Shown piece after piece: positions 1-8,220 of a stretch of 64,000 nucleotides of DNA. This DNA comes from Asaia prunellae JCM 25354 (GTDB lineage: Bacteria > Pseudomonadota > Alphaproteobacteria > Acetobacterales > Acetobacteraceae). Where the stretch lies: assembly GCF_000613885.1 (NCBI RefSeq), contig NZ_BAJV01000009.1, positions 1 to 64,000 on the forward strand. Reading direction: 5' to 3'. Within the stretch, counting starts at the first letter, position 1. Each line of letters opens with the position of its first letter. A program made the position numbers and the translations under genes. Under the pieces are notes generated by a model, which ran no database searches, had not been told where the DNA came from, and saw nothing but the letters and a program-made list of their open reading frames with translations.

Positions 1-41
1 TGTTTGCCGAGGAGCGTTACGGTCTTTTTGTGATGGAGTAA
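1..41 (+). CDS. Possible 3' end of an unidentified gene
   Basis: In the third forward frame the first bases read FAEERYGLFVME followed by TAA at 39-41. This could be the last 12 codons of a gene entering from the left. The peptide is too short to assign to a family, and the other two forward frames are not excluded. It is listed only because a gene truncated by the window edge is plausible here. Confidence 0.25.
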   Translation, partial: FAEERYGLFVME

Positions 42-590
42 CCGGCAGGCTTCAGCGGGTCAGAACTATTTGACGGAAATAGTAGCAGTCATAGTCCGAT
101 CAGTCAGCATTGCCTTGATTTGGAACCAACAATGTCATCCGGGCGTCTGTGAGTTTGTAATCTGAGACTTGGCCTCCGGTCAGGACAAAGCCGGGAGGAT
201 ATCCCTAGCTGTCGCATCATACGTGGGGCCTTGCTCGTAAAGATGCCGCACGAGTAACCCAAAGCCTCCGGATAAACCCTGTTTTTGCCTCTGCGGCCTT
301 TAAATGAGTATGAATCACGGTTCTGTCGAGCATATGCTGCCAGTTACCCGTCTGCCTCAGATTTACTAGAGTTTGCAGCAGGGCATCCACGCGCCCTGTT
401 CAGCCTAACGCCGGAACCGGACATAGATCGCATTCTACTTGACATAGCACTTATGTGCCCCGCCAAGGACAGCTTGTGTGCGGAACCTACGCATGCATTG
501 AGAAATAGGCGATTACCCCAGGTTGGGCGGGCCCAAGGTTCCCGTTCAGATGAAAGTGACAGGCCAATTGATTGTTGCCTATAGAGGTTG
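42..590. other. Stretch without a recognisable gene
   Basis: I see no supported gene here. A 99-codon open frame at 285-584 (+) begins with TTG and has no clear ribosome binding site. A 100-codon frame overlaps it on the other strand at 344-646. Neither matches a family I recognise. The stretch ends at the IS remnant, so it may be decayed flanking DNA left by an insertion and deletion event. Confidence 0.4.
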
Positions 591-591
591 T

Positions 592-835
592 CCCATTCGT
601 TCGGATAGTTTTGGGACCCTGATAAGCTATAGACGGTTGTTGTCATGCCGCCGCCTTGACGGCGGTGCTGTTGGCCACTGGGTTCGGGGTTAACCCCGAA
701 CCCAGTGGCGTCGGCGCGTCATAATACGCTTCGTCGGGCGTTCGTTCAGCCAATGTCGAATGCGGCCGCTTCCCGTTGTAATGCGCGATCCATGAAGTGA
801 GCCCGGCCTGCAGTTTTTGGGTGAAGGCGGTTATG
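592..835 (-). mobile_element. IS3-type insertion sequence remnant (3' end of transposase orfB)
   Basis: On the minus strand from about 835 down to 643 the translation reads LQAGLTSWIAHYNGKRPHST, then LAERTPDEAYY. This is the typical extreme C-terminus of the DDE integrase-like OrfB of IS3-family elements (WI..YN..RPHS.L...TP.E). Upstream of about residue 50 the frame no longer resembles a transposase, so only the last 40 or so codons survive. The catalytic DDE core and OrfA are absent. The sequence near 592-625 (TGTCCCATTCGTTCGG) may be the outer terminal inverted repeat, but no second end was found to confirm it. The element is inert. Confidence 0.6.
674..709. repeat. Perfect 36-bp palindrome at the end of the IS remnant
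   Basis: Positions 674-691 (GCCACTGGGTTCGGGGTT) are exactly reverse-complementary to 692-709, with no spacer at the TT/AA centre. The palindrome lies in frame inside the tail of the transposase fragment, after the conserved DEAYY. No T-run follows on either side, so it is not a classical intrinsic terminator. It could form a strong RNA hairpin or a cruciform. Whether it belongs to the element or is a chromosomal repeat cannot be told from one copy. Confidence 0.85.
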
Positions 836-1047
836 ACGTTGAGTGGTTCAGGAGCGGACTGAAAGCGACACGAAGCAGATCTTGGGTTCTGGGCTATAAA
901 TCCAGCCTCAAGCTGTCGAAATACGACCAGCGCAAATACCGGCGACGCGTTGCCACGAGCCAAGATGAATGCCCGGTCGTATCCTGTTTTCTGGTTATTA
1001 TTATTATAATTTGATAGCTATTATTGAGCGCAAGATTCGTTCGTATT

Positions 1048-1956
1048 TCACTTCTCGACGGCGCCCATCGTGCCGATAAAGGGTAGGGGGGCTCCGGCGC
1101 TGAGATAGACGGGCATTGTGCCTGACCAGCGATCGAGCGCCTTTTGTTGCAGGAGGGACGGAGTCAGAGACTGGGAAACCAGCGCGTTGGCTTTTGCCTG
1201 AGCCTGGGATGTGACGAGCAGTGCCTGCGCCTGTCCCTGTGCGGTCGCGATGGCGGCATCGGCCTGGGCCTTGGCCTGAACGACCTGAGCCTGCGCCGAG
1301 ATCTGTGTCTGTTGCAGGGTGTACTGAGCCTGAAGTGCCTGTTGTTGCGCAACCTGCTTGGACTCGATCGCCTGCGCATAAGCGGTCGAGAAAGCGAAGT
1401 TTGCCGTGTTCACAGAATGAATGGTCAGATGATAGGGCTGAAGCGAGCGGATAATCAGATCCTTGATCTGACCGTCTACCAGATCACGTTTTGTAATCAG
1501 TTCTTCGGCATTGTAATTGGCTGTGATCGCCTTCACGTCGTTCGAGACCGTGGGTTCGATAATGCGATGGGCCAGCGTATCGAGGGTACGAAAGTCGCGG
1601 TAGAAACCGGGTGCATCGGCAGGCGCGATATGGAATGTCACAGAGACGGAGGTGCGTACATCCTGAAGATCATGGGTCGCTGCCTGCTCATGTGACGTGA
1701 TCGTCTGGGGCTGAGTCGAGACCAGAACGATCTTCTGATAGACGGGTAGCGCGATATGCAGACCCGGTTCCAGGGCCGCGGGCTGGACTGAGCCGAAATT
1801 CGTCAGAATGCCGCAATATCCCGACGTGATCTGATAGAACGGATTGAGTATGGCAACCACCAGAACGGCACCGAGAACGAGCCCGCCATATTTGAGTAGT
1901 CTGGGCGAAATAGTCGACGGGGGCTTTGGAAATCCTGTAACGTTATTATTCCACAT
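1048..1956 (-). CDS. SPFH/prohibitin (band 7) domain membrane protein
   Basis: This is a 302-aa protein with an N-terminal membrane segment at about residues 20-40 (GLVLGAVLVVAILNPFYQI), followed by an SPFH/band-7 domain. Signature stretches are GYCGILTNFGSV, EPGLHIALPVYQKI and the RTSVSVTFHI strand. The C-terminal third is an Ala/Gln-rich coiled coil (QVAQQQALQAQYTLQQTQIS). This architecture is that of HflK/HflC- or prohibitin-like scaffolds, which form membrane-associated rings and modulate proteases or lipid domains. It stands alone, not in an hflKC pair, so assignment to HflC is not justified. ATG at 1956 is preferred over the GTG at 1965. Confidence 0.85.
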   Translation of the reverse strand: MWNNNVTGFPKPPSTISPRLLKYGGLVLGAVLVVAILNPFYQITSGYCGILTNFGSVQPAALEPGLHIALPVYQKIVLVSTQPQTITSHEQAATHDLQDVRTSVSVTFHIAPADAPGFYRDFRTLDTLAHRIIEPTVSNDVKAITANYNAEELITKRDLVDGQIKDLIIRSLQPYHLTIHSVNTANFAFSTAYAQAIESKQVAQQQALQAQYTLQQTQISAQAQVVQAKAQADAAIATAQGQAQALLVTSQAQAKANALVSQSLTPSLLQQKALDRWSGTMPVYLSAGAPLPFIGTMGAVEK

Positions 1957-2129
1957 CGTGAGCACGATCCATTTGCCTGTTCAGCAGGACGATACGCTGC
2001 CGTATCTGTCACTATGATGGAAACTGGCTCGGAGTGTCAAAGAATGGGCAAGTATATCGGCGTAACTTCGGATCACATACACGATATAGAGGCGAGCCAA
2101 GCGCAAGTATCCAGCGTCGACTTGTCCAA

Positions 2130-3188
2130 TTAGGACGCATTCGAAAACTGTCTTTCAGTTTCGATCAGGCGCTGTTTGCGCCATAGCCCGCCGCCATAGC
2201 CTGTCAGGCTGCCATCGGCACCGATCACTCGATGGCACGGGATCAACAGGGCGATCCTGTTGGCGCCGTTGGCCCTTGCGACAGCGCGTACAGCGCCAGG
2301 CTGACCGATCTGCACGGCAATGTCGGCATAGCTGCGCGTCTCCCCTGCCGGGATGCTGCATAAGGCGCGATGCATATTGCGGGTGAAGTCTGTTCCTTGC
2401 GCGGCAAGCGGGGTCCGGAAAACAGTGGATTTTCCTGAGGAAAAGGCCGCGAGTTCGTCCCGGGCCTGCGCGACGGGGGCGGTCGAGCCGAGGCCCAGAG
2501 GCGCCTTGAGCGCCTTTTGCAATGCCCCCAGCTCGGCAGGGAGGGCCTTCCGATCGACGAATTCGAGCAGGTGCAGATAGGTCGTGCTTGCTACGGCAAT
2601 CATGTCTCCCAGTGGGGTTGGAATCCAGCTTGCCTGCAGCATGCCGCCTGGCTTCAGCGTGCCGGGGGCACAGCCGAGAAGTCGCGCAAAGGCTTCCCTG
2701 AACGCGCTGGGGGAGGTGAAGCCTGAATCGAGCTGGGCCTCGATCACCCGCTCGCCGCCGGAGAGGGTCAGAAAGCCCTCTCGCAGTCGGTATTGCCGTG
2801 CCATATCGAGAAAAGTCATATCGAAATGACGCCTGAAGCTCCGTCGTACCGTGGAGAGGTCGAAGCCAAGAGCAGCGATGTCGCTCTCGCGCCAACGCCG
2901 TCCCGGCTCGGCGTCAAGCAAGCCGAGCAGCTTGCTGACGATCGGGTCCGATTCTGCAGCATTGTGCAGCGGATAGCAGCGCTTGCAGGGACGAAACCCT
3001 GCCTCAAGACATTCCCGGACGCTTGACCTGAAAACGCAGTTTTCAGAAAGCGGCTTGCGGGCCGGGCAGGTGAGGCGACAGAAGATGCCTGTCGTGCCGA
3101 CACAGACGAAAATCTTGCCGTCATGCGCCGGGTCACGTGCGATCAGGGCCTTGTAGAGCGTATCGTGGGAGGGGGGAGAGAACAGCAT
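2130..3188 (-). CDS. ada: Ada: bifunctional transcriptional activator / O6-methylguanine-DNA methyltransferase
   Basis: This is a 352-aa protein of normal Ada length. Residues 1-75 carry the zinc-thiolate methylphosphotriester acceptor domain, with cysteines in FCRLTCPARKP and ECLEAGFRPCKRCYP. The middle (about 85-180) is an AraC-type helix-turn-helix region. The C-terminal domain contains the active-site motif IPCHRVIGADG and a conserved GGGLWRK loop. Family knowledge: Ada transfers methyl groups from phosphotriesters and O6-methylguanine to its own cysteines and, once methylated, activates the adaptive response. It is a single gene here, transcribed leftward. No alkB or alkA lies beside it. 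Confidence 0.95.
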   Translation of the reverse strand: MLFSPPSHDTLYKALIARDPAHDGKIFVCVGTTGIFCRLTCPARKPLSENCVFRSSVRECLEAGFRPCKRCYPLHNAAESDPIVSKLLGLLDAEPGRRWRESDIAALGFDLSTVRRSFRRHFDMTFLDMARQYRLREGFLTLSGGERVIEAQLDSGFTSPSAFREAFARLLGCAPGTLKPGGMLQASWIPTPLGDMIAVASTTYLHLLEFVDRKALPAELGALQKALKAPLGLGSTAPVAQARDELAAFSSGKSTVFRTPLAAQGTDFTRNMHRALCSIPAGETRSYADIAVQIGQPGAVRAVARANGANRIALLIPCHRVIGADGSLTGYGGGLWRKQRLIETERQFSNAS

Positions 3189-3331
3189 GATACTTTCCTA
3201 GCACCGGGCGAAAAATCGCAGCGCCGGAAATCAGGCGTTTCATCTCCGATGCTGCATCAAATCCCTCGCCATGTATTCAGATCTTGTGTTGGGCTGCTAT
3301 CATGGTCCGTCTCCGGATGCCCCTCCAAAAC

Positions 3332-5007
3332 TCAGTTCGTGACCGGCGGCCGCGCATTTGTCTTGCCCACTTCACGCCCCCAATTGACCAGATCATCAGT
3401 GCAGTCCTCACGGTCCAGGCTGCATTCGATCAGGGTCGGGCCACGTCTGTTATGCCGGGCCTTCGTGATGGCTTCAGCAAGTTCGTCAGCCGTCCCGGCT
3501 TTCAGCCCGAGGCCATGGCCTTCGCCTGCATTGAACACATCAATCAGCCCGGCATAGTCCCAGTTCTTGATATAGTTGTAAGGCCCGTCATGGATCTTGA
3601 TCTCGATGACATAGCCCCGGTTATTGATCAGGAAAATGATGACGGGCAGTTCGTAGCGGATCATCTGCGCCACCTCCTGTGCCGTCAGCTGAAACGAGCC
3701 ATCGCCAACCATCACGATATGCTGCCTCTCGGGTGAGCCGGTGGCGTTGCCGAACGCCGAGGGCACAGACCAGCCGATGTGGCCCCATTGCATTTCGAGT
3801 TCAACACGGGCCTGGGCAGGCAGGGTGAGGCGTACTGCATTGAACCAGCTATCGCCGGTTTCTGCCGTCAGGGTTGTGTCGGCGGTCATCAGGGCACCGA
3901 TCTGGCGCATCATCTCGTCATTCGTCAGGCGGGAGTTGGCAGGGAGAGGCGCAATTTCCGACAGGGCCAGGAGGATGTCTCGGCGCTTCCTGTGCGGCGT
4001 GGCGCCTGCTCGCCCAGAGCCGTGACGAAATCGAGCAGGCTGACACCACCGAAACTCTGGCCCGCGACGACCACTTCTTCCGGGTCGACCCTCACCATCC
4101 TGTAGCCTTCGGGCAATGCCTGCCAGCCAACTGTCGAATAATCGTTGAAAACCGGGCCGAGGCAGAGAATGGCGTCGGCGTTGTCGATCAGTGCCTCAGT
4201 GCCGGGAGAGCTGACATTGCCCCAATAGACGCCGCGATATGCAGGGTGATCTTCCGGGAAAAACCCCTTCGCTGCCGCCATTATCGTGACAGCGCAGCCC
4301 ATGCGATCAGCAAGTTTCACCGCAGCATCGAGCCCGTGTGCGGCCCGAAGCTTGCTTCCGATCAGAATGACGACCTGTTCGCGCTCGCTCAGGAAGTCGA
4401 GCGTTGTTGCAATCGCCCGATCAAGCGTCTTGCCCGCCGAGGGTCTGCGAGAGAGCAGCGCTTCGACTGGCCCGGGCTCGGGGCATTCCAGATCAGCCAC
4501 ATTACAGGGGATTTCGAGATAGACCGGTTTGCTCAGGGCCAGCGCGCGCTCGATCACGCGATCGATTTTCGCCGGGGCGTCTTCCGCCGAAAAGACGCGC
4601 TCGGCGGCGACAGTGACATGACGCACCATCTCATACTGGTAGCCGTAATCGGACGTGCCAAGCGTGTGATGCAGGATGCGCCCGGTGCCATGGTCGTTCG
4701 TGTTCGGCGCACCGGAAACGAGGATCACCGGCAGGTTCTCGGCATGGGCGCCGCCGAGTGCATTGATGGCGGAAAGTGCCCCGACACTGAAGGTCACGAC
4801 GGCACAGGCTATCCCTCTGGCCCGTGCATAGCCCTCTGCGGCAAAGCCGCAATTCAGCTCGTTACAGCAATAGATCTGTTCGAGTCCGTCCTGAGCGAGA
4901 AGCTGGTCGAGAAGAACGAGGTTATAATCACCCGCCACAGCGAAATGATGAGAGACGCCGATCTGCGTCAGCCGTTTTGCGAGATAGCCACCGATAGTCG
5001 TGCTCAT
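3332..5007 (-). CDS. pdc: Pyruvate decarboxylase (frame broken by one base)
   Basis: This is a thiamine-diphosphate enzyme that converts pyruvate to acetaldehyde and CO2. The N-terminal part (start 5007) shows [18 protein letters not shown] and the catalytic glutamate in [17 protein letters not shown]. The C-terminal part shows the ThDP/Mg motif [18 protein letters not shown]...NNRGYVIE. The two parts lie in different frames, with the break between about 3985 and 4010. Adding one base joins them as ...QAPRR-...[18 protein letters not shown] and gives exactly 558 aa, the size of Acetobacter PDC. Indole- or phenylpyruvate decarboxylase is the main alternative, but the similarity to Zymomonas/Acetobacter PDC is clear. 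A LysR gene reads away from its start (5101). The break is probably a sequence error. Confidence 0.88.
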
Positions 5008-5100
5008 GGAGACCTAGGATCCTTCAACTGCGTGTCGATTATGTCGTAGTTTGTCCTTGGACCTTCCACTCGTCCAATATATGTTTGAGCCTTCTTGCAT

Positions 5101-6009
5101 ATGTTGGAGATATGGATCATCGACCTTCGACGCTGGCGTTATCTCGTGACGATTGCAGAGGCGGGCAGTTTCACCCGGGCCGCCGAATTGCTGCATATGG
5201 AGCAGCCTCCGCTGAGTCAGCAGATCAAGGCGATGGAGCGTGAGCTTGGTCTCTTGCTGTTCGTGCGGTCGCGCTCCGGTGCGGTGCCGACCGAAGCCGG
5301 TGCCGCCCTCGTCGAGCGGGCACGCGTCCTGATTGGGCTCGAACGCGAAATGACGTCTCTGGCTCGCGGTCTCTCTCGCGGTGAACAGGGCAGGCTGCGT
5401 ATCGGTCTCGCCGGTGCTGTCTCTCTGCTGCCTCTGGTGCCAGGCGTCATCCGTGCTTTCCGGGAGCGCTGGCCCGACATCATCATCACGCTCGAAGAAA
5501 GCAACACGCCCGCTCTATGCGATGCCCTGCACGATCGCCGGATCGACATCGCGATCGTGCGTCCGCCTGCACCGGTTCAGAACCTTGTCGTGCGGCCCCT
5601 CCTCGAAGAAGCTACGGTTATCGCGCTGCCTAAAGGGCATGTCAGCGCCTCAAGGCAGGGTGTTCGTCTTGAGGCCTTGCGTGACGAACCCATGATCCTT
5701 TTCGAGCGCGAACTCGGGCCGGGATTCTACGACGCGATCATAATGGCCTGCGGTCAGGCGGGCTTTGTACCCCATATCGGCCAGTCAGCCCCCCAGATTA
5801 TTGCAACGGTGTCGCTCGTCGCAGCAGGTCTGGGCGTTTCCATCGTGCCGAAATGCCTGAGCCAGATACATGCCGATGGCGTCAGTTATCACCGGATCAT
5901 CGGATCGGCGCCCAAAGCAGCGCTTGCGATTGCGATGATCGATGCTCCGGTCTCACTCCCGGTGCAGCGTTTCGAAGCGCTGCTCAGAAAGGCCGCTTCA
6001 GCGCTTTGA
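5101..6009 (+). CDS. LysR-family regulator divergent from pdc
   Basis: This is a 302-aa LysR-type regulator. The winged HTH lies at residues about 7-65 (WRYLVTIAEAGSFTRAAELL, PPLSQQIKAMERELG), followed by a substrate-binding-like effector domain (LRIGLAGAVSLLPLVPGVIR...IDIAIVRPP). It resembles the BenM/CatM/CbbR-like group, as judged from LLPLVPGVIRAFRERWPDI. ATG 5101 is chosen; an in-frame TTG lies just upstream at 5095. It is divergent from pdc with a 93-bp gap, the classic LysR arrangement, so control of pdc is a reasonable inference. Its 3' end overlaps the next LysR gene by 12 bp, convergently. Confidence 0.92.
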   Translation: MLEIWIIDLRRWRYLVTIAEAGSFTRAAELLHMEQPPLSQQIKAMERELGLLLFVRSRSGAVPTEAGAALVERARVLIGLEREMTSLARGLSRGEQGRLRIGLAGAVSLLPLVPGVIRAFRERWPDIIITLEESNTPALCDALHDRRIDIAIVRPPAPVQNLVVRPLLEEATVIALPKGHVSASRQGVRLEALRDEPMILFERELGPGFYDAIIMACGQAGFVPHIGQSAPQIIATVSLVAAGLGVSIVPKCLSQIHADGVSYHRIIGSAPKAALAIAMIDAPVSLPVQRFEALLRKAASAL

Positions 6010-6924
6010 ACCGTTCATGAAGGGATGGACTTGTTGCCTGAAGAAGCCCGAGAACAACTCCTGTGCCCACGTCATGAACACCCGCACGCGTGGGGCAAGT
6101 TGCCTATTGCTGGGATAAAGCAGTGTGAGTGGCGTAGGGGCTGGGGGATATTCGGCCAGAACCTCGATCAATGTGCCTGCGGCGAGATCGGCTTCGAAGC
6201 GATAGCGTGGCGCCTGAGCCAGACCGAGGCCAAGTCGTGCTGCTTCCGCAGAGGTTTCGGCCCCCGAAACGAGCAGTCGTGCCGGAATGAGGCGTTCGAC
6301 AAGCCCCTCTCTGGTCGAGAATTCGAGCGGCAGGATCTCTTTCGTTCGGGAAGAGACGAAGCCGATCATCTGATGGCCTTCCAGATCGTCGGGCGTACGA
6401 GGCGTGCCGTGTTTTTGCAGATAGTCAGGGCTTGCCACCGTAGCTTCATGCAGTAAGCCAAGCGGTCTTGCGATCATGTCGCTGTCCGGCAGCGGGCCGC
6501 CCCGTATGACGCAATCCACGCCTTCGCGCAGCAGATCGACCAGCCTTTCGCCTTCGCCCAGATGCACGTTCAGTCCCGGGTGGCGTGACAGAAAATCGGG
6601 GAGGGCGGGCAGAAGGATTGTTCGCGCCAGATGGCCGACCGTATCGACGCGTATCGTGCCAGATAGCGCGCCGCTAATCATGCTGTCCGCCTCTTCCAGC
6701 GCAGTGACAATGTTCTGGCAGCGTTGGTAGTAGAGACGTCCTTCTTCCGTTGGCTGAACATGGCGCGTCGAACGGTGCAGCAATCTCGTGCCGAGGCGTT
6801 GCTCCAGCGCCTGAATGGCGGCGGTCGCTGCAGGGCGTGACACCCCGCAATCATGAGCGGCCGCAGTGAAGCTGCCGCGCTCGACCACGCGCATGAAAAG
6901 GGTGAGCGAAGCCAGTCTGTCCAT
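5998..6924 (-). CDS. LysR-family regulator divergent from SDR oxidoreductase
   Basis: This is a 308-aa LysR regulator of the large AaeR/DmlR-like subgroup. Typical features are MDRLASLTLFMRVVERGSFT at the N-terminus, RPAATAAIQALEQRLGTRLL in the recognition region, and the effector-domain strand VDCVIRGGPLPDSDMIARPL. ATG 6924 starts at the conserved MDRL. An open frame continues upstream but has no family similarity. The gene diverges from the SDR gene at 7028 across 103 bp, and LysR/SDR divergent pairs usually reflect direct regulation. Confidence 0.92.
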   Translation of the reverse strand: MDRLASLTLFMRVVERGSFTAAAHDCGVSRPAATAAIQALEQRLGTRLLHRSTRHVQPTEEGRLYYQRCQNIVTALEEADSMISGALSGTIRVDTVGHLARTILLPALPDFLSRHPGLNVHLGEGERLVDLLREGVDCVIRGGPLPDSDMIARPLGLLHEATVASPDYLQKHGTPRTPDDLEGHQMIGFVSSRTKEILPLEFSTREGLVERLIPARLLVSGAETSAEAARLGLGLAQAPRYRFEADLAAGTLIEVLAEYPPAPTPLTLLYPSNRQLAPRVRVFMTWAQELFSGFFRQQVHPFMNGSKR

Positions 6925-7027
6925 CAGTATTATTCCGTTCAGCTGAACAATCTTGGCAGGAAACAGCGTCTTATCGCAAGTGGTCCCGCGTGATGATCTG
7001 TGCCCATCTGAAAAACAGGAGTTGGAT

Positions 7028-7789
7028 ATGATCAGTACAAGCAAAATTGCAGTGATCACGGGTGGCAGTCGTGGCCTCGGTCGGGCGAGTGTCGAGGCGC
7101 TTGCCCAGCGGGGCGTTGGGGCGATTTTCACCTACAAAAGCAATCGCAAGGCGGCTGAGGAGGTTCTCGCTATTCTGCAAGCTGCAGGCCTGCCGGGTCA
7201 GGCGCTCGAACTCGATGTCGCCGACACCTCCTCTTTTCCAGCTTTTGCGCAGACACTCGGTGAGACGCTTGCCGGATGGGGCTCAACGCAGGTCGATTAT
7301 CTGGTGAACATGGCCGGATCGTCTCACACAGGCACGTTGGCTGACACGAGCGAGGCAGAGTTTGATCGTATCTATGCAGAGCATCTGAAAGGGCCGTTCT
7401 TTCTCACCCAGGCACTTCTGCCCCTTCTGCGCGATGGCGGGCGCATCGTGAACATTTCCTCAGGGCTGACACGGATCATCTATCCGGGGCGGATCGTCTA
7501 CGGGTCGATGAAAGCGGCTGTGGAGACCATGACGCGCTATATGGCCAAGGAACTCGGACCGAGGGGAATTACGGTCAACACTGTCGCGCCGGGTGCCATT
7601 CAGACCGATTTCTCCGGTGGAATGGTACGTGACAACCCCGAGATTGCCCGACATATCGCCCAGAATACCGCTCTCGGTCGCGTCGGCCTGCCCGATGATA
7701 TCGGTCCGATGATCGCCTCTCTGCTGTCAGAGGATAATCGCTGGGTGAACGCGCAGCGTATCGAAGTGTCCGGAGGTCAGTCGCTCTGA
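7028..7789 (+). CDS. Short-chain dehydrogenase/reductase (SDR)
   Basis: This is a 253-aa classical SDR. The Rossmann motif ITGGSRGLGRASVEAL sits near residue 10, the NMAG motif (normally NNAG) near 98, and the catalytic Ser/Tyr/Lys in VNISSGL...YGSMKAA near 150-170. The C-terminal region has the usual PGAIQTDFS segment. Start ATG 7028 is fixed by AGGAG at 7017-7021; codons upstream are not conserved. The substrate is unknown. The nearest family feel is the 3-oxoacyl-ACP reductase/glucose-dehydrogenase-like group. It is divergent from the LysR gene at 6924. Confidence 0.92.
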   Translation: MISTSKIAVITGGSRGLGRASVEALAQRGVGAIFTYKSNRKAAEEVLAILQAAGLPGQALELDVADTSSFPAFAQTLGETLAGWGSTQVDYLVNMAGSSHTGTLADTSEAEFDRIYAEHLKGPFFLTQALLPLLRDGGRIVNISSGLTRIIYPGRIVYGSMKAAVETMTRYMAKELGPRGITVNTVAPGAIQTDFSGGMVRDNPEIARHIAQNTALGRVGLPDDIGPMIASLLSEDNRWVNAQRIEVSGGQSL

Positions 7790-8220
7790 GGCGATTGATA
7801 TTTTTCGACACATGGGATGCGCTATATTTACTGAATATTTCACTGGCGCTTCTCCCTCGGAAACAAACGTCAAGTTCTGACCCGTAGGACGTCATCATCG
7901 GGTTGGAGCAGGGCGCGGCGTGACAAATTACGTGTAATATCAACGCGATTCGAGAGGGCAGAGGCGCTACCGTAAATTTAACGATCAGCCTGTATGGCCG
8001 AATGTAAGATTTGTTTCCTTACTGGATCTAAGAATATCAAAATGTATCTATTGGACACGTATCGTCTTCTTTCAAGTCGTAATCTGTCATATGTAAGTAA
8101 CGATGTGACTTTTCCGCAACCAGACCTGTCTCCCGTTTCGAACTAACAATAAAGACCTAGACGTATTTTCGATTGTGAAATCTTTCTGACATCAGAACGT
8201 CTGATGAACGGTAAGGACAC
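7790..8220. promoter_or_regulatory. 430-bp gap upstream of the TonB receptor
   Basis: I see no gene that can be supported in this stretch. The part from about 7930 to 8200 is AT-richer than its surroundings and probably carries the promoter of the TonB-dependent receptor. A possible start-proximal ribosome binding site is GGTAAGGAC just before 8221. I did not find a recognisable riboswitch or a clear Fur box. Confidence 0.4.

Noticed and set aside
990-1030. Short ATT repeat near 1001-1012
   Set aside because: Only about four units; an ordinary low-complexity tract in intergenic DNA.
2155-2895. 246-codon frame overlapping ada on the same strand
   Set aside because: Arg/Pro-rich out-of-frame product, while the Ada frame carries all expected motifs.
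3874-5049. 391-codon open frame antisense to pdc
   Set aside because: No family similarity; it mirrors a strongly conserved ThDP enzyme.
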